The notes under the pieces were generated by a model. The model did no database searches. It worked only from the letters and a program-made list of their open reading frames with translations, and was not told the origin of the DNA. A stretch of DNA of 14,428 bases from DATARH01 sp036278835 (GTDB taxonomy: Bacteria; Pseudomonadota; Alphaproteobacteria; ATCC43930; CGMCC-115725), in contig DASUKH010000017.1 in the NCBI GenBank assembly GCA_036278835.1, positions 1 to 14,428 on the forward strand, read 5' to 3'. Positions 1-5,895 of the stretch are shown here, one piece after another. Position 1 is the first letter of the stretch. Each line of letters starts with the position of its first letter. Both the position numbers and the translations under genes were made by a program.

Positions 1-648
1 CGCCGCTTCCATCCCAACATGCGCGAATTGAAGGCGCGCATCGCCGACGGAAGGCTCGGCACGATCGCCCATTGCCACGGCGAGCAGAACGCGCCGGCCG
101 GCCTTTTTATGAACCCGGAATCATGGCGCGCCCAGGCGGCCGAGGCGCCGGCCGGCGGCATGACGGCGCTCGGCGTCCACAATCTCGACGCGATGATTCA
201 CCTGTTCGGCCCGATCGACGAAATCTATGCGACGAGCCGGCGCCGCACCATCGCCTATGACGCCGACGACACCACCGACGTGATGCTCGGATTTGCGAGC
301 GGCATGTCGGGCAATCTGTTCTGCTCGCTGGTCACCGCCGTCAGCTATCGGCTGGCGGCGTTCGGCAGCAAGGGCTGCGCCGAACTCGTCACCCCCGAAC
401 TCGAGTTCCGCTTCACCCCGGCCCCGGCGGCGATGCCCGCCGGGCGCCACAGCCAGCCGGAACCCGAAATCATCGCCAATCGCGGGTTCAATACGATCCG
501 CGCCGAACTCGACGCCTTCGCCGCCGCGATCGAGGGCGGCCCGGCCTATCCGATCCCGCCGGCGGAGGTGTTGCACGGGGTCGCGGCGTTCGAGGCGATC
601 GTGCGCTCGGCCGCCACCCGTCAGGCCGTCCGGGTGACCCGCGATTGA
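1..648 (+). CDS. Gfo/Idh/MocA family oxidoreductase, C-terminal part (cut by window start)
   Basis: The reading frame is open from base 1 and ends with TGA at 646-648, so 215 residues are visible and the N-terminal Rossmann NAD(P)-binding domain lies outside the window. The visible part reads like the C-terminal alpha/beta substrate domain of Gfo/Idh/MocA dehydrogenases. It starts with a typical 'RRFHPNMRELK..I.DGRLG' helix, followed by 'PESWR' (residues 39-43 of the visible part) and 'GGMTALGVHNLDAMIHLFG' (52-70). In that segment His60 and Asp63 sit where the family's catalytic His and nearby acidic residue lie. Family members oxidise or reduce sugars, inositols, dihydrodiols or biliverdin-like substrates with NAD(P). 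The substrate cannot be read from this fragment. The gene is convergent with the class II aldolase gene, with a 13-base gap. Family assignment is firm; specific function is unknown. Confidence 0.85.
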   Translation, partial: RRFHPNMRELKARIADGRLGTIAHCHGEQNAPAGLFMNPESWRAQAAEAPAGGMTALGVHNLDAMIHLFGPIDEIYATSRRRTIAYDADDTTDVMLGFASGMSGNLFCSLVTAVSYRLAAFGSKGCAELVTPELEFRFTPAPAAMPAGRHSQPEPEIIANRGFNTIRAELDAFAAAIEGGPAYPIPPAEVLHGVAAFEAIVRSAATRQAVRVTRD

Positions 649-661
649 GGCGGCCGTCCGG

Positions 662-1450
662 TCAGGTGCGGTAGCCCGGGTCGAGCCGGTCGCACAGGCG
701 CAGCAAGGCCGGCCACTCGCGCTGGCCGCCGAGGCGCGGCGTCGTGCCGGCATTCTCGAACTGGGCGGCCTGCTTTTCGCAGGTCTCGTCCGACGGCACG
801 ACGACCCGGCTGCCGCCGGCTGCGGCCGCCTGAATTTTCAGCTGCGCCTCGGCCGAGCGCTCGAAATGGTAGGTCATCGAAAACGCCTCGGCGACATTGC
901 GCCCGGTAGCCAAAAGGCCGTGGTTGCGCAGGACCAGCACCGGGTGGTTGCCGATGCTGCGCTGCAGCCGCTCGCGCTCGTCCATGTCGAGCGAGACGCC
1001 CTCGTAATCGTGGTACCCCAGCCGGTTGTAGAAGCGCATCGCCCATTGACTGAGCGGCAACAGGCCCTCTTCGAGCGCGCCGACCGCGATGTCGGCCTCG
1101 GTATGGGTGTGGACGACGCATTGCACGTCGGGCCGCGCCAGGTAGATCGCACCATGGATGACGATCCCGGCATAGATCGGCTCGTATTCCGACGGCTCGA
1201 TCAAATTGCCGTCGAGATCGACCTTCAGGATGTTCGAGGCGGTGACCTCCTCGAACATCAGCCCCATCGGGTTGATCAGGATCTGATCGGTGGTGCCCGG
1301 CACCCGCGCCGAGTTGTGCGTCAGGATCAGATCGTCCCAGCCGAAATGTGCGATCAGCCGATAGCAGGCGGCGAGATCGACCCTGACCGCCCATTCCTCC
1401 GGGCTGATATGGGCCGGCCGCGCCGCCATGCTCGTTTCCAGCGTGTCCAT
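662..1450 (-). CDS. class II aldolase/adducin family protein
   Basis: A 262-residue protein with the class II aldolase/adducin fold. The metal-binding motif 'HTHTEAD' (His114, His116) and the downstream 'RNHG' (His177) correspond to the zinc ligands of fuculose-1-phosphate aldolase and ribulose-5-phosphate epimerase relatives. 'ILINPMGLMFEEVTASNILKVD' around residues 57-78 matches the family's phosphate/active-site region. Known members cleave or epimerise phosphorylated sugars, but many of this subtype are uncharacterised, and no substrate can be assigned. The frame is open further upstream to an ATG at 1555. I place the start at 1450 because a GGGAGGA Shine-Dalgarno sequence precedes it at good distance and because the extension would be translated from a palindromic repeat. 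The NDUFA9-like gene lies upstream on the same strand, with the repeat between them. Confidence 0.88.
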   Translation of the reverse strand: MDTLETSMAARPAHISPEEWAVRVDLAACYRLIAHFGWDDLILTHNSARVPGTTDQILINPMGLMFEEVTASNILKVDLDGNLIEPSEYEPIYAGIVIHGAIYLARPDVQCVVHTHTEADIAVGALEEGLLPLSQWAMRFYNRLGYHDYEGVSLDMDERERLQRSIGNHPVLVLRNHGLLATGRNVAEAFSMTYHFERSAEAQLKIQAAAAGGSRVVVPSDETCEKQAAQFENAGTTPRLGGQREWPALLRLCDRLDPGYRT

Positions 1451-1479
1451 GATGCGTCCTCCCGCGACCTTGCAGACCT

Positions 1480-1566
1480 TGTAGGATGGGCTGAGCATAA
1501 GCGAAGCCCATCGCCCGCCGCGCATGCAATTATCGATGGGTTTCGCTGCGCTCAACCCATCCTACA
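1480..1566. repeat. palindromic dispersed repeat (GTAGGATGGG family), two inverted copies
   Basis: Two arms face each other: 1480-1513 and 1534-1566. The right arm, reverse-complemented, matches the left arm at nearly every position apart from three substitutions and a one- to two-base difference in the centre. Each arm is itself a hairpin: GATGGGC ... GCCCATC on the left and GATGGGT ... ACCCATC on the right. The spacer is about 20 bases. This resembles the REP-like intergenic palindromes built on GTAGGATGGG(C/T)TGAGC...AGCGAA(G/A)CCCATC that I recall from many proteobacterial genomes. It lies between two same-strand genes, so it would be transcribed and could fold into a long hairpin that protects or ends mRNA. 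Confidence 0.8.
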
Positions 1567-1585
1567 GTCGTTTCGTCAAACCCGC

Positions 1586-2536
1586 TCATACCCCGCGGTC
1601 GCGGGCGTACCAGCCGCCCTTGCGGAAGCGGTCGATATAGGTCGGCAGGATCGCCTCGACCGCGGTCGGCGTGATGCCGAGGGCTTCCAGGGTCAGCGCG
1701 CCGGCGCCGACGACATTGTCGCGCTTCAGCATTTCGACCTGATCCGGGGTCAAGGGCGGCTCCGGCAGCAACGACAAAAGGCGCGCCTGCAGCCCGGCGA
1801 GGCCGAACGGCAGGTTGACGAGGAGCCGCTTGCGGTGAATTTCGGCGAGCAGCAATTCGGTCAGCTCGCGCATCGTGTAAACCTTGGGGCCGCCCAATTC
1901 GTAGGTGCGCCCGGCTGTCGCCGAATCGTCGATGACCCGCACCGCCGCCTCGGCGACATCGCCGACATAGACCGGCTGAAACCGCGTCTCGCCGCCGCCG
2001 ATCAGCGGGATTACCGGCGAGATCATCGCCATCGTCGCGAGCCGGTTGAAGAACTGGTCCTCCGGCCCGAACACGACCGATGGGCGCAGGATCGTCGCGG
2101 TCGGAAAGGCGTCGCGCACCGCCCCCTCGCCGGCCGCCTTGGTGCGCGCATAGATGGACGGCGAGCGCGGGTCGGCGCCGAGCGCCGAGATGTGGACGAA
2201 GCGCTCGACCCCGGCCTCGCGGGCCAGCCGCGCGAGGCGCGCCGGCCCGACATGATGCAGCGTCTCGAAGCGCTGCCGGCCGCTCTCGTGGAGAATGCCG
2301 ACGAGGTTGATGACGGCGTCGTTGCCGGCGACAAAGGCGGGCAGGACGCTCTCGTCGTCGATCGACAGGTTGAAGAGGCCGACCTGCCCGACTTCGCCCT
2401 TCAGCCTAAGATAGCGCGCCGAGGCCGCGTCGCGGCCGCCGACCGCCACCACATCGCCGCGCTCGGCCAGCCGCTTGACGATGTACCGTCCGATAAACCC
2501 CGCCCCGCCGAGGATCGCCACCCGGTTCTGTCTCAT
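1586..2536 (-). CDS. complex I NDUFA9 subunit family protein (atypical SDR, NAD(P)-binding)
   Basis: A 316-residue atypical short-chain dehydrogenase. The N-terminus carries the dinucleotide-binding motif 'GGAGFIG' (residues 10-16) directly after a short beta strand. 'YARTK' at 129-133 corresponds to the SDR Tyr-x-x-x-Lys, and 'ILRPSVVFGPEDQFFNRLA' (149-167) is characteristic of NDUFA9-like proteins. In mitochondria NDUFA9 is an NADPH-binding accessory subunit of NADH:ubiquinone oxidoreductase. Bacterial homologues are common in alphaproteobacteria, and their role in complex I or quinone metabolism is not settled. Start 2536 is chosen over upstream ATGs because a GGGGAG sequence lies 6-7 bases before it and the Rossmann strand begins immediately after. 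It is divergent from hemF, with 86 bases between the starts. Confidence 0.88.
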   Translation of the reverse strand: MRQNRVAILGGAGFIGRYIVKRLAERGDVVAVGGRDAASARYLRLKGEVGQVGLFNLSIDDESVLPAFVAGNDAVINLVGILHESGRQRFETLHHVGPARLARLAREAGVERFVHISALGADPRSPSIYARTKAAGEGAVRDAFPTATILRPSVVFGPEDQFFNRLATMAMISPVIPLIGGGETRFQPVYVGDVAEAAVRVIDDSATAGRTYELGGPKVYTMRELTELLLAEIHRKRLLVNLPFGLAGLQARLLSLLPEPPLTPDQVEMLKRDNVVGAGALTLEALGITPTAVEAILPTYIDRFRKGGWYARDRGV

Positions 2537-2622
2537 CTCGTCTCCCCGTCGTGGGCTGCGCATATCAGAGGGATGGCGGTTCGGCAATATCGCGCGGCGC
2601 GAAGCGGCTTATCGGAGGCGGC

Positions 2623-3501
2623 ATGCCAGAGAGAGCGGAAAGCATTCAGAGCGGAGAGACGGCGGGGCGGCAACAACGGGCGGCGGCGTGGTTCGCCGCC
2701 CTGCAAGAGCGGCTATGCGAGGCGTTCGAAGCGGTCGAGGACGATTATGCCGGACCCGGGGCGGCGGAACTGCCGCCCGGCCGGTTTGAGCAAAGCCCAT
2801 GGCAGCGGCCGGGCGGCGGCGGCGGCACGATGGCGATGATGAAGGGGCGAGTGTTCGAGAAGGTCGGGGTCAACATCTCGACTGTTTCCGGCGAGTTCGC
2901 GCCGGAATTCCGCGGCGAAATCCCCGGCGCCGACGAGGACCCGCATTTCTGGGCAAGCGGCATCTCGCTGGTCGCCCATATGCGCTCGCCGCTGGTTCCG
3001 GCGGCGCACATGAACACGAGGCACATCGTCACCCGCAAGACGTGGTTCGGCGGCGGCGCCGATCTGACCCCGATCTATCCCGATCCCGATGCCGCGGATG
3101 CCTTTCACCGGGCGCTCGCCGCCGCCTGCGTCGGCTACGATCCCGAGAGCTACGCGCGCTTCAAAAAATGGTGCGACGACTATTTCTACCTGCCGCATCG
3201 CGATGAGCCGCGCGGCGCCGGCGGCATTTTTTTCGATTATCTCGACAGCGGCGACCCTGAGCGCGATTTCGCCTTTGTGCGGGCGGTTGGCGAGGCGTTT
3301 CTCGACGTCTATCCGGCGATCGTGCGCGACCGGATGGACCGGGAGTGGACCCCTGAGCAGCGCCGGCATCAGCTGGTGCGGCGCGGCCGCTATGTCGAAT
3401 TCAACCTGCTCTACGATCGCGGCACCCGCTTCGGCCTCAAGACCGGCGGCAATGTCGAGGCGATCCTGATGTCATTGCCCCCGGAAGCCGCCTGGCCGTG
3501 A
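2623..3501 (+). CDS. hemF: oxygen-dependent coproporphyrinogen-III oxidase
   Basis: A 292-residue protein that covers the full HemF fold. It converts coproporphyrinogen III to protoporphyrinogen IX by two oxygen-dependent decarboxylations in haem synthesis, as a cytoplasmic homodimer. Signature segments are present in order: 'ISTVSGEF' (85-92), 'AHMNTRHIVTRKTWFGGGADLTP' (spanning 128-150), 'PHRDEPRGAGGIFFDYLD' (191-208) and 'RRGRYVEFNLLYDRGTRFGLKTGGNVE' (spanning 253-279). The last has GGNVE where enterobacterial HemF has GGRTE, which I regard as normal for alphaproteobacteria. The start at 2623 has GGAGG at 2614-2618; the frame extends to an ATG at 2551 that lies inside the divergent gene's leader and lacks such support. 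The end (SLPPEAAWP) is the expected C-terminus, so the gene is intact. It is divergent from the NDUFA9-like gene. Confidence 0.97.
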   Translation: MPERAESIQSGETAGRQQRAAAWFAALQERLCEAFEAVEDDYAGPGAAELPPGRFEQSPWQRPGGGGGTMAMMKGRVFEKVGVNISTVSGEFAPEFRGEIPGADEDPHFWASGISLVAHMRSPLVPAAHMNTRHIVTRKTWFGGGADLTPIYPDPDAADAFHRALAAACVGYDPESYARFKKWCDDYFYLPHRDEPRGAGGIFFDYLDSGDPERDFAFVRAVGEAFLDVYPAIVRDRMDREWTPEQRRHQLVRRGRYVEFNLLYDRGTRFGLKTGGNVEAILMSLPPEAAWP

Positions 3502-3533
3502 CCGGCGCGGTTATTGCCGGGAACTCCCGTTCT

Positions 3534-3618
3534 CGCATTCCGGCGAAAGCGGAAGCCGGACCCGTGCCGCAACATCGCGACCGTGGAGGGGTGGGTCCCG
3601 GCTTTCGCCGGGAATGCG
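3534..3618. repeat. inverted repeat with 'GGCGAAAGC' core (REP-like)
   Basis: The left arm (3534-3563) and right arm (3593-3618) are imperfect reverse complements. CGCATTCC-GGCGAAAGC on the left mirrors GCTTTCGCCGGGAATGCG on the right, and GGACCC mirrors GGGTCC at the inner edge. The spacer is about 29 bases. The wording (ATTCCCGGCGAAAGCCGG) is typical of dispersed intergenic palindromes in proteobacteria. It begins 32 bases after the hemF stop, so the hairpin may also terminate or stabilise hemF mRNA. Confidence 0.7.
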
Positions 3619-3736
3619 GGTTTTCAAAGGGGGCGGTGCTCTTTTTGGACCGGCGGCGGTCCGAATACCGGCGCGGTTGTTTCAGGACCGTCTGCGCCCC
3701 GGAACCGGCTTTTTTGCGTGGAAGGGAAAAACCGCT

Positions 3737-3857
3737 GTCATTCCGGGGCACGGGCGCAGCCCGCGAACCCGGAACCTATGAACCCGCGCTTCCGGGTTAT
3801 TGGAAAAGCCGGTGTTCATGGGTTCCGGGTCCAGCCCTTCGGCCGTCCCGGAATGAC
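3737..3857. repeat. long inverted repeat 'GTCATTCCGGG...CCCGGAATGAC'
   Basis: The outer ends are a perfect 11-base inverted repeat (GTCATTCCGGG at 3737-3747, CCCGGAATGAC at 3847-3857). The inner parts are also complementary: CGAACCCGGAACCTATGAACCC on the left matches the reverse complement of a right-arm stretch containing GTTCATGGGTTCCGGGTCC. The whole could fold into a long cruciform or hairpin with a loop around 3785-3810. It ends 9 bases before the stop codon of the Tim44-domain gene on the other strand, so it is the first thing transcribed past that gene. It probably belongs to a dispersed alphaproteobacterial repeat family. Confidence 0.72.
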
Positions 3858-3866
3858 CGGGCGACC

Positions 3867-4835
3867 TCACACTTGCTGGATCGCCGACAGGAGCCAGTTG
3901 CCGCCGCGGCGGCGGACGAAGGTCCAGACCTCCTCCTGCTCGACCGGGCGGCGCGGATCGCCGCTTACGACATAGCCGGGTGAGCCGGGGGCGGCGCCGA
4001 GCCGCGCCACGTAATCGACCGCGCTCCATTGCATAAAAGCGGTGGCGTATTGCAGGTCGCCCTCGTCCCAGCTCTCGCTGACATCGCCCTTCACGAGGTG
4101 CACGTCGGCGACGACGTTCTGCATGCCCTGGCTGGCGTTGCGGGTCATCTCCTCGGAGAAATAACCGACCATCTCGGGGGTCATCAGCTGGCGCATACGG
4201 CCGAGATCGCCGCGGCTCCACGCCTCCTGCACAGCGGCATGGAGCCCCTGAAAGGCGTTGAGATCGGCGTCCGACACGGCGGTGTCTACACCGCGGAAGC
4301 GGGAAGCCGGGGCCGCTGCCGAGCCGAGCGAGCGAGGCACCATGCCGCCGGCCCATGAAAAACCGCGCCCCGATATGAGGCGGAACACGAACCAGATGGC
4401 GAGGCCGATGATTACCCACGTCAGCAATCCGCCGAACGCGTACCCGAACCCGCCGCCAATCCCCAGGTGATGGAATAGCATCGAGCCGAGAAAGCCGCCG
4501 CCGAGGCCGGTCAGAAACGGATGCCGCTGAAAAAAGCTGCCGCCGTAACCATAGCCGGGGCCGGCGAGCGGACTCCCGGCGTGCGGCACCGGGGCGAGGC
4601 TGCGGGTCACCGGCCCGGCGCCGTTATGCTCGAAGGTGCGGCTGCCGCGGCTGCCGAAGCCGGAAAAGCTGGAATGCCCGCCGAATGAGTGCGAGCGCCC
4701 GGCGCGCGCGTCGGCAAGGCTCGGGGCGAAGGCCAGCGCAAGGCAAAAGAACAGCGACAACAGGATGCGCCACCGCACCGGGCGCCCGCCGAATTTTATT
4801 CGGGGCAGGCGCGGCAACGAGATTTGCATCGACAT
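3867..4835 (-). CDS. Tim44-like domain membrane protein
   Basis: A 322-residue protein. The N-terminus has a basic stretch, a hydrophobic segment (around 'ILLSLFFCLALAFAPSLADARA') that looks like a signal peptide or anchor, then a Gly/Ser/Phe/His-rich low-complexity linker ('HSFGGHSSFSGFGSRGS'). A second hydrophobic segment ('LLTWVIIGLAIWFVFRLI') follows. The C-terminal half ('DADLNAFQGLHAAVQEAWSRG', 'MTPEMVGYFSEEM', 'VWTFVRRRGGNWLLSAIQQV') is the Tim44-like/NTF2-like fold. Mitochondrial Tim44 anchors the import motor at the inner membrane; the job of these bacterial relatives is not established. The start is uncertain: ATGs at 4835 and 4829 both lack a strong Shine-Dalgarno sequence. The open frame continues to 5129, but that extension lies across the hsp20 promoter and is rejected. 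The gene is divergent from hsp20. Confidence 0.82.
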   Translation of the reverse strand: MSMQISLPRLPRIKFGGRPVRWRILLSLFFCLALAFAPSLADARAGRSHSFGGHSSFSGFGSRGSRTFEHNGAGPVTRSLAPVPHAGSPLAGPGYGYGGSFFQRHPFLTGLGGGFLGSMLFHHLGIGGGFGYAFGGLLTWVIIGLAIWFVFRLISGRGFSWAGGMVPRSLGSAAAPASRFRGVDTAVSDADLNAFQGLHAAVQEAWSRGDLGRMRQLMTPEMVGYFSEEMTRNASQGMQNVVADVHLVKGDVSESWDEGDLQYATAFMQWSAVDYVARLGAAPGSPGYVVSGDPRRPVEQEEVWTFVRRRGGNWLLSAIQQV

Positions 4836-4878
4836 GGCAAAAAACCGTCCGCGAGCCAGGGAAAGATCGGGCGCCACA

Positions 4879-4907
4879 ATATGGGGGGCGGCTGTCGCCG
4901 ACGAAAG
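4879..4907 (-). promoter_or_regulatory. candidate sigma-32-like promoter for the Tim44-domain gene
   Basis: Read on the minus strand, CTTTCGT (4901-4907) is followed after 14 bases by CCCCATAT (4879-4886). The second box fits the heat-shock consensus CCCCATNT exactly; the first shares only CTT with CTTGAAA. The spacing equals that of the candidate heat-shock promoter of the divergent hsp20. Transcription would begin about 35-40 bases before the proposed start codon. The C-rich background makes chance agreement possible. Confidence 0.35.
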
Positions 4908-4938
4908 AGCAATCGCCGGCCCCGGATTCGGCCGCTTG

Positions 4939-4967
4939 CTTGACCGCACCCTTCTGCCTCCCCAGAT
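4939..4967 (+). promoter_or_regulatory. candidate sigma-32 (RpoH) promoter of hsp20
   Basis: CTTGACC (4939-4945) and CCCCAGAT (4960-4967) are separated by 14 bases. This is close to the RpoH consensus CTTGAAA-N(11-16)-CCCCATNT: the first five bases of the -35 box match, and the -10 box differs at one defined position. The predicted start of transcription near 4974 leaves a leader of roughly 75 bases before the hsp20 ATG. Small heat-shock genes of alphaproteobacteria are commonly RpoH-dependent, which supports the reading. Confidence 0.6.
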
Positions 4968-4992
4968 CTGCGATGATTTACGCGTTTCCGTT

Positions 4993-5042
4993 GCCGGGTG
5001 CCGCCATTGGGCCCGGCGTCGGGTCTCGCTCATTGCGAGGAG
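4993..5042 (+). promoter_or_regulatory. possible RNA thermometer in the hsp20 leader
   Basis: Two hairpins can form in the leader. The first pairs GCCGGG (4993-4998) with CCCGGC (5012-5017). The second pairs CTCGC (5025-5029) with GCGAG (5035-5039) across the loop TCATT, extendable by a U-G pair at 5024/5040. The second covers most of the Shine-Dalgarno sequence GAGGAG (5037-5042), which sits 7 bases before the ATG. The segment UCGCU inside the 5' arm also fits the UYGCU motif of ROSE-type thermometers known from rhizobial small heat-shock genes. The pairing is seen directly; temperature response is inferred. Confidence 0.45.
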
Positions 5043-5049
5043 AAGCACG

Positions 5050-5559
5050 ATGTCGCGGCTGTCGCTGTTCAACTCGCCGTTGCTGTTGGGGTTCGAGCAT
5101 TTCGAGCGGGCGCTCGACCGGGTCAACAAGGCCTCGGGTGACGGCTATCCGCCTTACAATATCGAGCAGCTCGGCCCCGACGAACTGCGCATCACGCTGG
5201 CGGTCGCCGGCTTTACGATGGCGGATCTCAGCATCACGATCGAGGACAACCAGCTGATGATCCGCGGCCGGCAGGTCGACGACACCGAGCGGGTCTATCT
5301 CCATCGCGGCATCGCGGCGCGCCAGTTTCAGCGCTCGTTCGTATTGGCCGAAGGGATCGAGGTGCGTGGCGCCTGGCTTGACAACGGCCTCTTGCATATC
5401 GATCTGGTGCGCCCGACGATCGAGGCGCGGGTGCGCACGGTGCCGATCCGCGGCCACGGATCCGACAAGGGCCAGCAATCCGACAAGGCCAAGGCCGCCG
5501 TCGGCCGGGATGGCGCCGGTTCGCCGCCGGCGCGCCGGCCGGATAATTCGGCCGGCTGA
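5050..5559 (+). CDS. small heat-shock protein, Hsp20/alpha-crystallin family
   Basis: A 169-residue IbpA-like small heat-shock protein, an ATP-independent cytoplasmic holdase that binds unfolding proteins in large oligomers. The alpha-crystallin domain runs from about residue 33 ('GYPPYNIEQLGPDELRITLAVAGF') to 135. It includes 'YLHRGIAARQFQRSFVLAEGI' (83-103) and the conserved 'NGLLHIDL' (112-119). The short 'VPI' at 131-133 may serve as the C-terminal I/V-x-I anchoring motif. The tail after it (136-169) is Gly/Ser/Pro/charged and probably disordered. The start at 5050 follows GAGGAG by 7 bases. The frame stays open upstream to 4636, but that part overlaps the divergent Tim44-domain gene antisense. 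A sigma-32-like promoter and a hairpin over the ribosome binding site suggest heat control at two levels. A DUF1150 gene follows 78 bases downstream. Confidence 0.93.
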   Translation: MSRLSLFNSPLLLGFEHFERALDRVNKASGDGYPPYNIEQLGPDELRITLAVAGFTMADLSITIEDNQLMIRGRQVDDTERVYLHRGIAARQFQRSFVLAEGIEVRGAWLDNGLLHIDLVRPTIEARVRTVPIRGHGSDKGQQSDKAKAAVGRDGAGSPPARRPDNSAG

Positions 5560-5625
5560 CCCCGTTGTCTTAAGGAAGCCGGGCGACGGCCAAGTCGAAG
5601 GCCGGAGGACGGTAGCGGCGGCGCG

Positions 5626-5637
5626 ATGGAGGTGAAG
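5626..5637 (+). promoter_or_regulatory. ribosome binding site that decides the DUF1150 start
   Basis: The stretch ATGGAGGTGAAG (5626-5637) directly precedes ATG 5638. It contains GGAGGTGA (5628-5635), an almost complete anti-16S match with 5 bases between GGAGG and the ATG. The first ATG (5626) is in the same frame, but it is part of the ribosome binding site itself and has none of its own. Position 5638 is therefore the better start. Confidence 0.75.
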
Positions 5638-5853
5638 ATGCAGTTCCTTGAGGACATCCGGCATTTGTCGCCGCACGAGCTGGGCCTCCTCGGGATCGAG
5701 GATTTGGCGTATATCAAGCGCGTCCTGGTGGACGGCGCCGACGCCGTTGCGGTGCACGCCGCCGACGGCACCGAGATCGCTGTGATGGCCGACCGCGACG
5801 TCGCCTGCGCCCTCGTCCGCCAGCACGAAATGGAGCCCGTCAGCGTCCACTGA
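5638..5853 (+). CDS. DUF1150 family protein
   Basis: A 71-residue acidic, soluble protein with the DUF1150 pattern: 'LGIEDLAYIKRVLVDGADAVAVHAADGTEIAVMADRDVACALVRQHEMEPVSVH'-like segments fill nearly the whole length. In particular the 'AYIK' near residue 28, 'HAADGT' near 44 and the C-terminal 'RQHEMEPVSVH' are recognisable. This family is small, has no known biochemical activity and, as I recall, is repeatedly found just downstream of hsp20 in alphaproteobacteria, as here (78 bases after the hsp20 stop, same strand). Co-expression under heat stress is therefore likely. No membrane segment or catalytic motif is visible. Confidence 0.85.
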   Translation: MQFLEDIRHLSPHELGLLGIEDLAYIKRVLVDGADAVAVHAADGTEIAVMADRDVACALVRQHEMEPVSVH

Positions 5854-5863
5854 GGGTTGCCGC

Positions 5864-5895
5864 GGCCTCCGAAGGCCGGCCCTCGGCGCCGAGGG
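5864..5895 (+). terminator. GC-rich hairpins after the hsp20-DUF1150 unit
   Basis: Shortly after the DUF1150 stop there are two adjacent dyads. GGCCT-CCGA-AGGCC lies at 5864-5877, and the perfect 16-base palindrome CCCTCGGCGCCGAGGG at 5880-5895. They could halt transcription or protect the 3' end of the mRNA. There is no U-run after them, so they are not a classical intrinsic terminator. The following 195 bases up to ftsK show no gene and no clear promoter. Confidence 0.35.

Larger units (their letters stand above)
3502..3866. other. gene-free gap between convergent genes, filled by inverted repeats
   Basis: This 365-base stretch separates the stop codons of hemF (+) and the Tim44-domain gene (-). 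I see no credible gene in it. The open frames that cross it run through palindromic repeats and lack family resemblance. Most of the space is taken by two unrelated inverted-repeat elements (3534-3618 and 3737-3857). The roughly 120 bases between them contain runs such as CTTTTTGG and CTTTTTTGCG but no clear promoter or RNA gene. Confidence 0.75.

Noticed and set aside
1451..1555. N-terminal extension of the class II aldolase protein
   Set aside because: Would be translated from the palindromic repeat; the internal ATG at 1450 has a strong Shine-Dalgarno sequence.
866..2839. Open frame of 657 codons on the + strand
   Set aside because: It runs antisense through two well-recognised genes (class II aldolase and NDUFA9-like), has no family resemblance and is rich in Arg/Asp/Gln as typical for shadow frames of GC-rich coding DNA.
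3534..3857. CRISPR-like array or small transposon
   Set aside because: The repeats are inverted pairs of different families rather than evenly spaced direct repeats, and there is no transposase gene.
3498..3983. 161-codon frame through the repeat-rich gap
   Set aside because: Made of translated palindromic repeats, overlaps the end of the Tim44-domain gene antisense, and overlaps the hemF stop without a ribosome binding site.
4836..5129. 98-residue N-terminal extension of the Tim44-domain protein
   Set aside because: It would run antisense through the hsp20 promoter, leader and first codons and would bury the signal-like segment 100 residues inside the protein.
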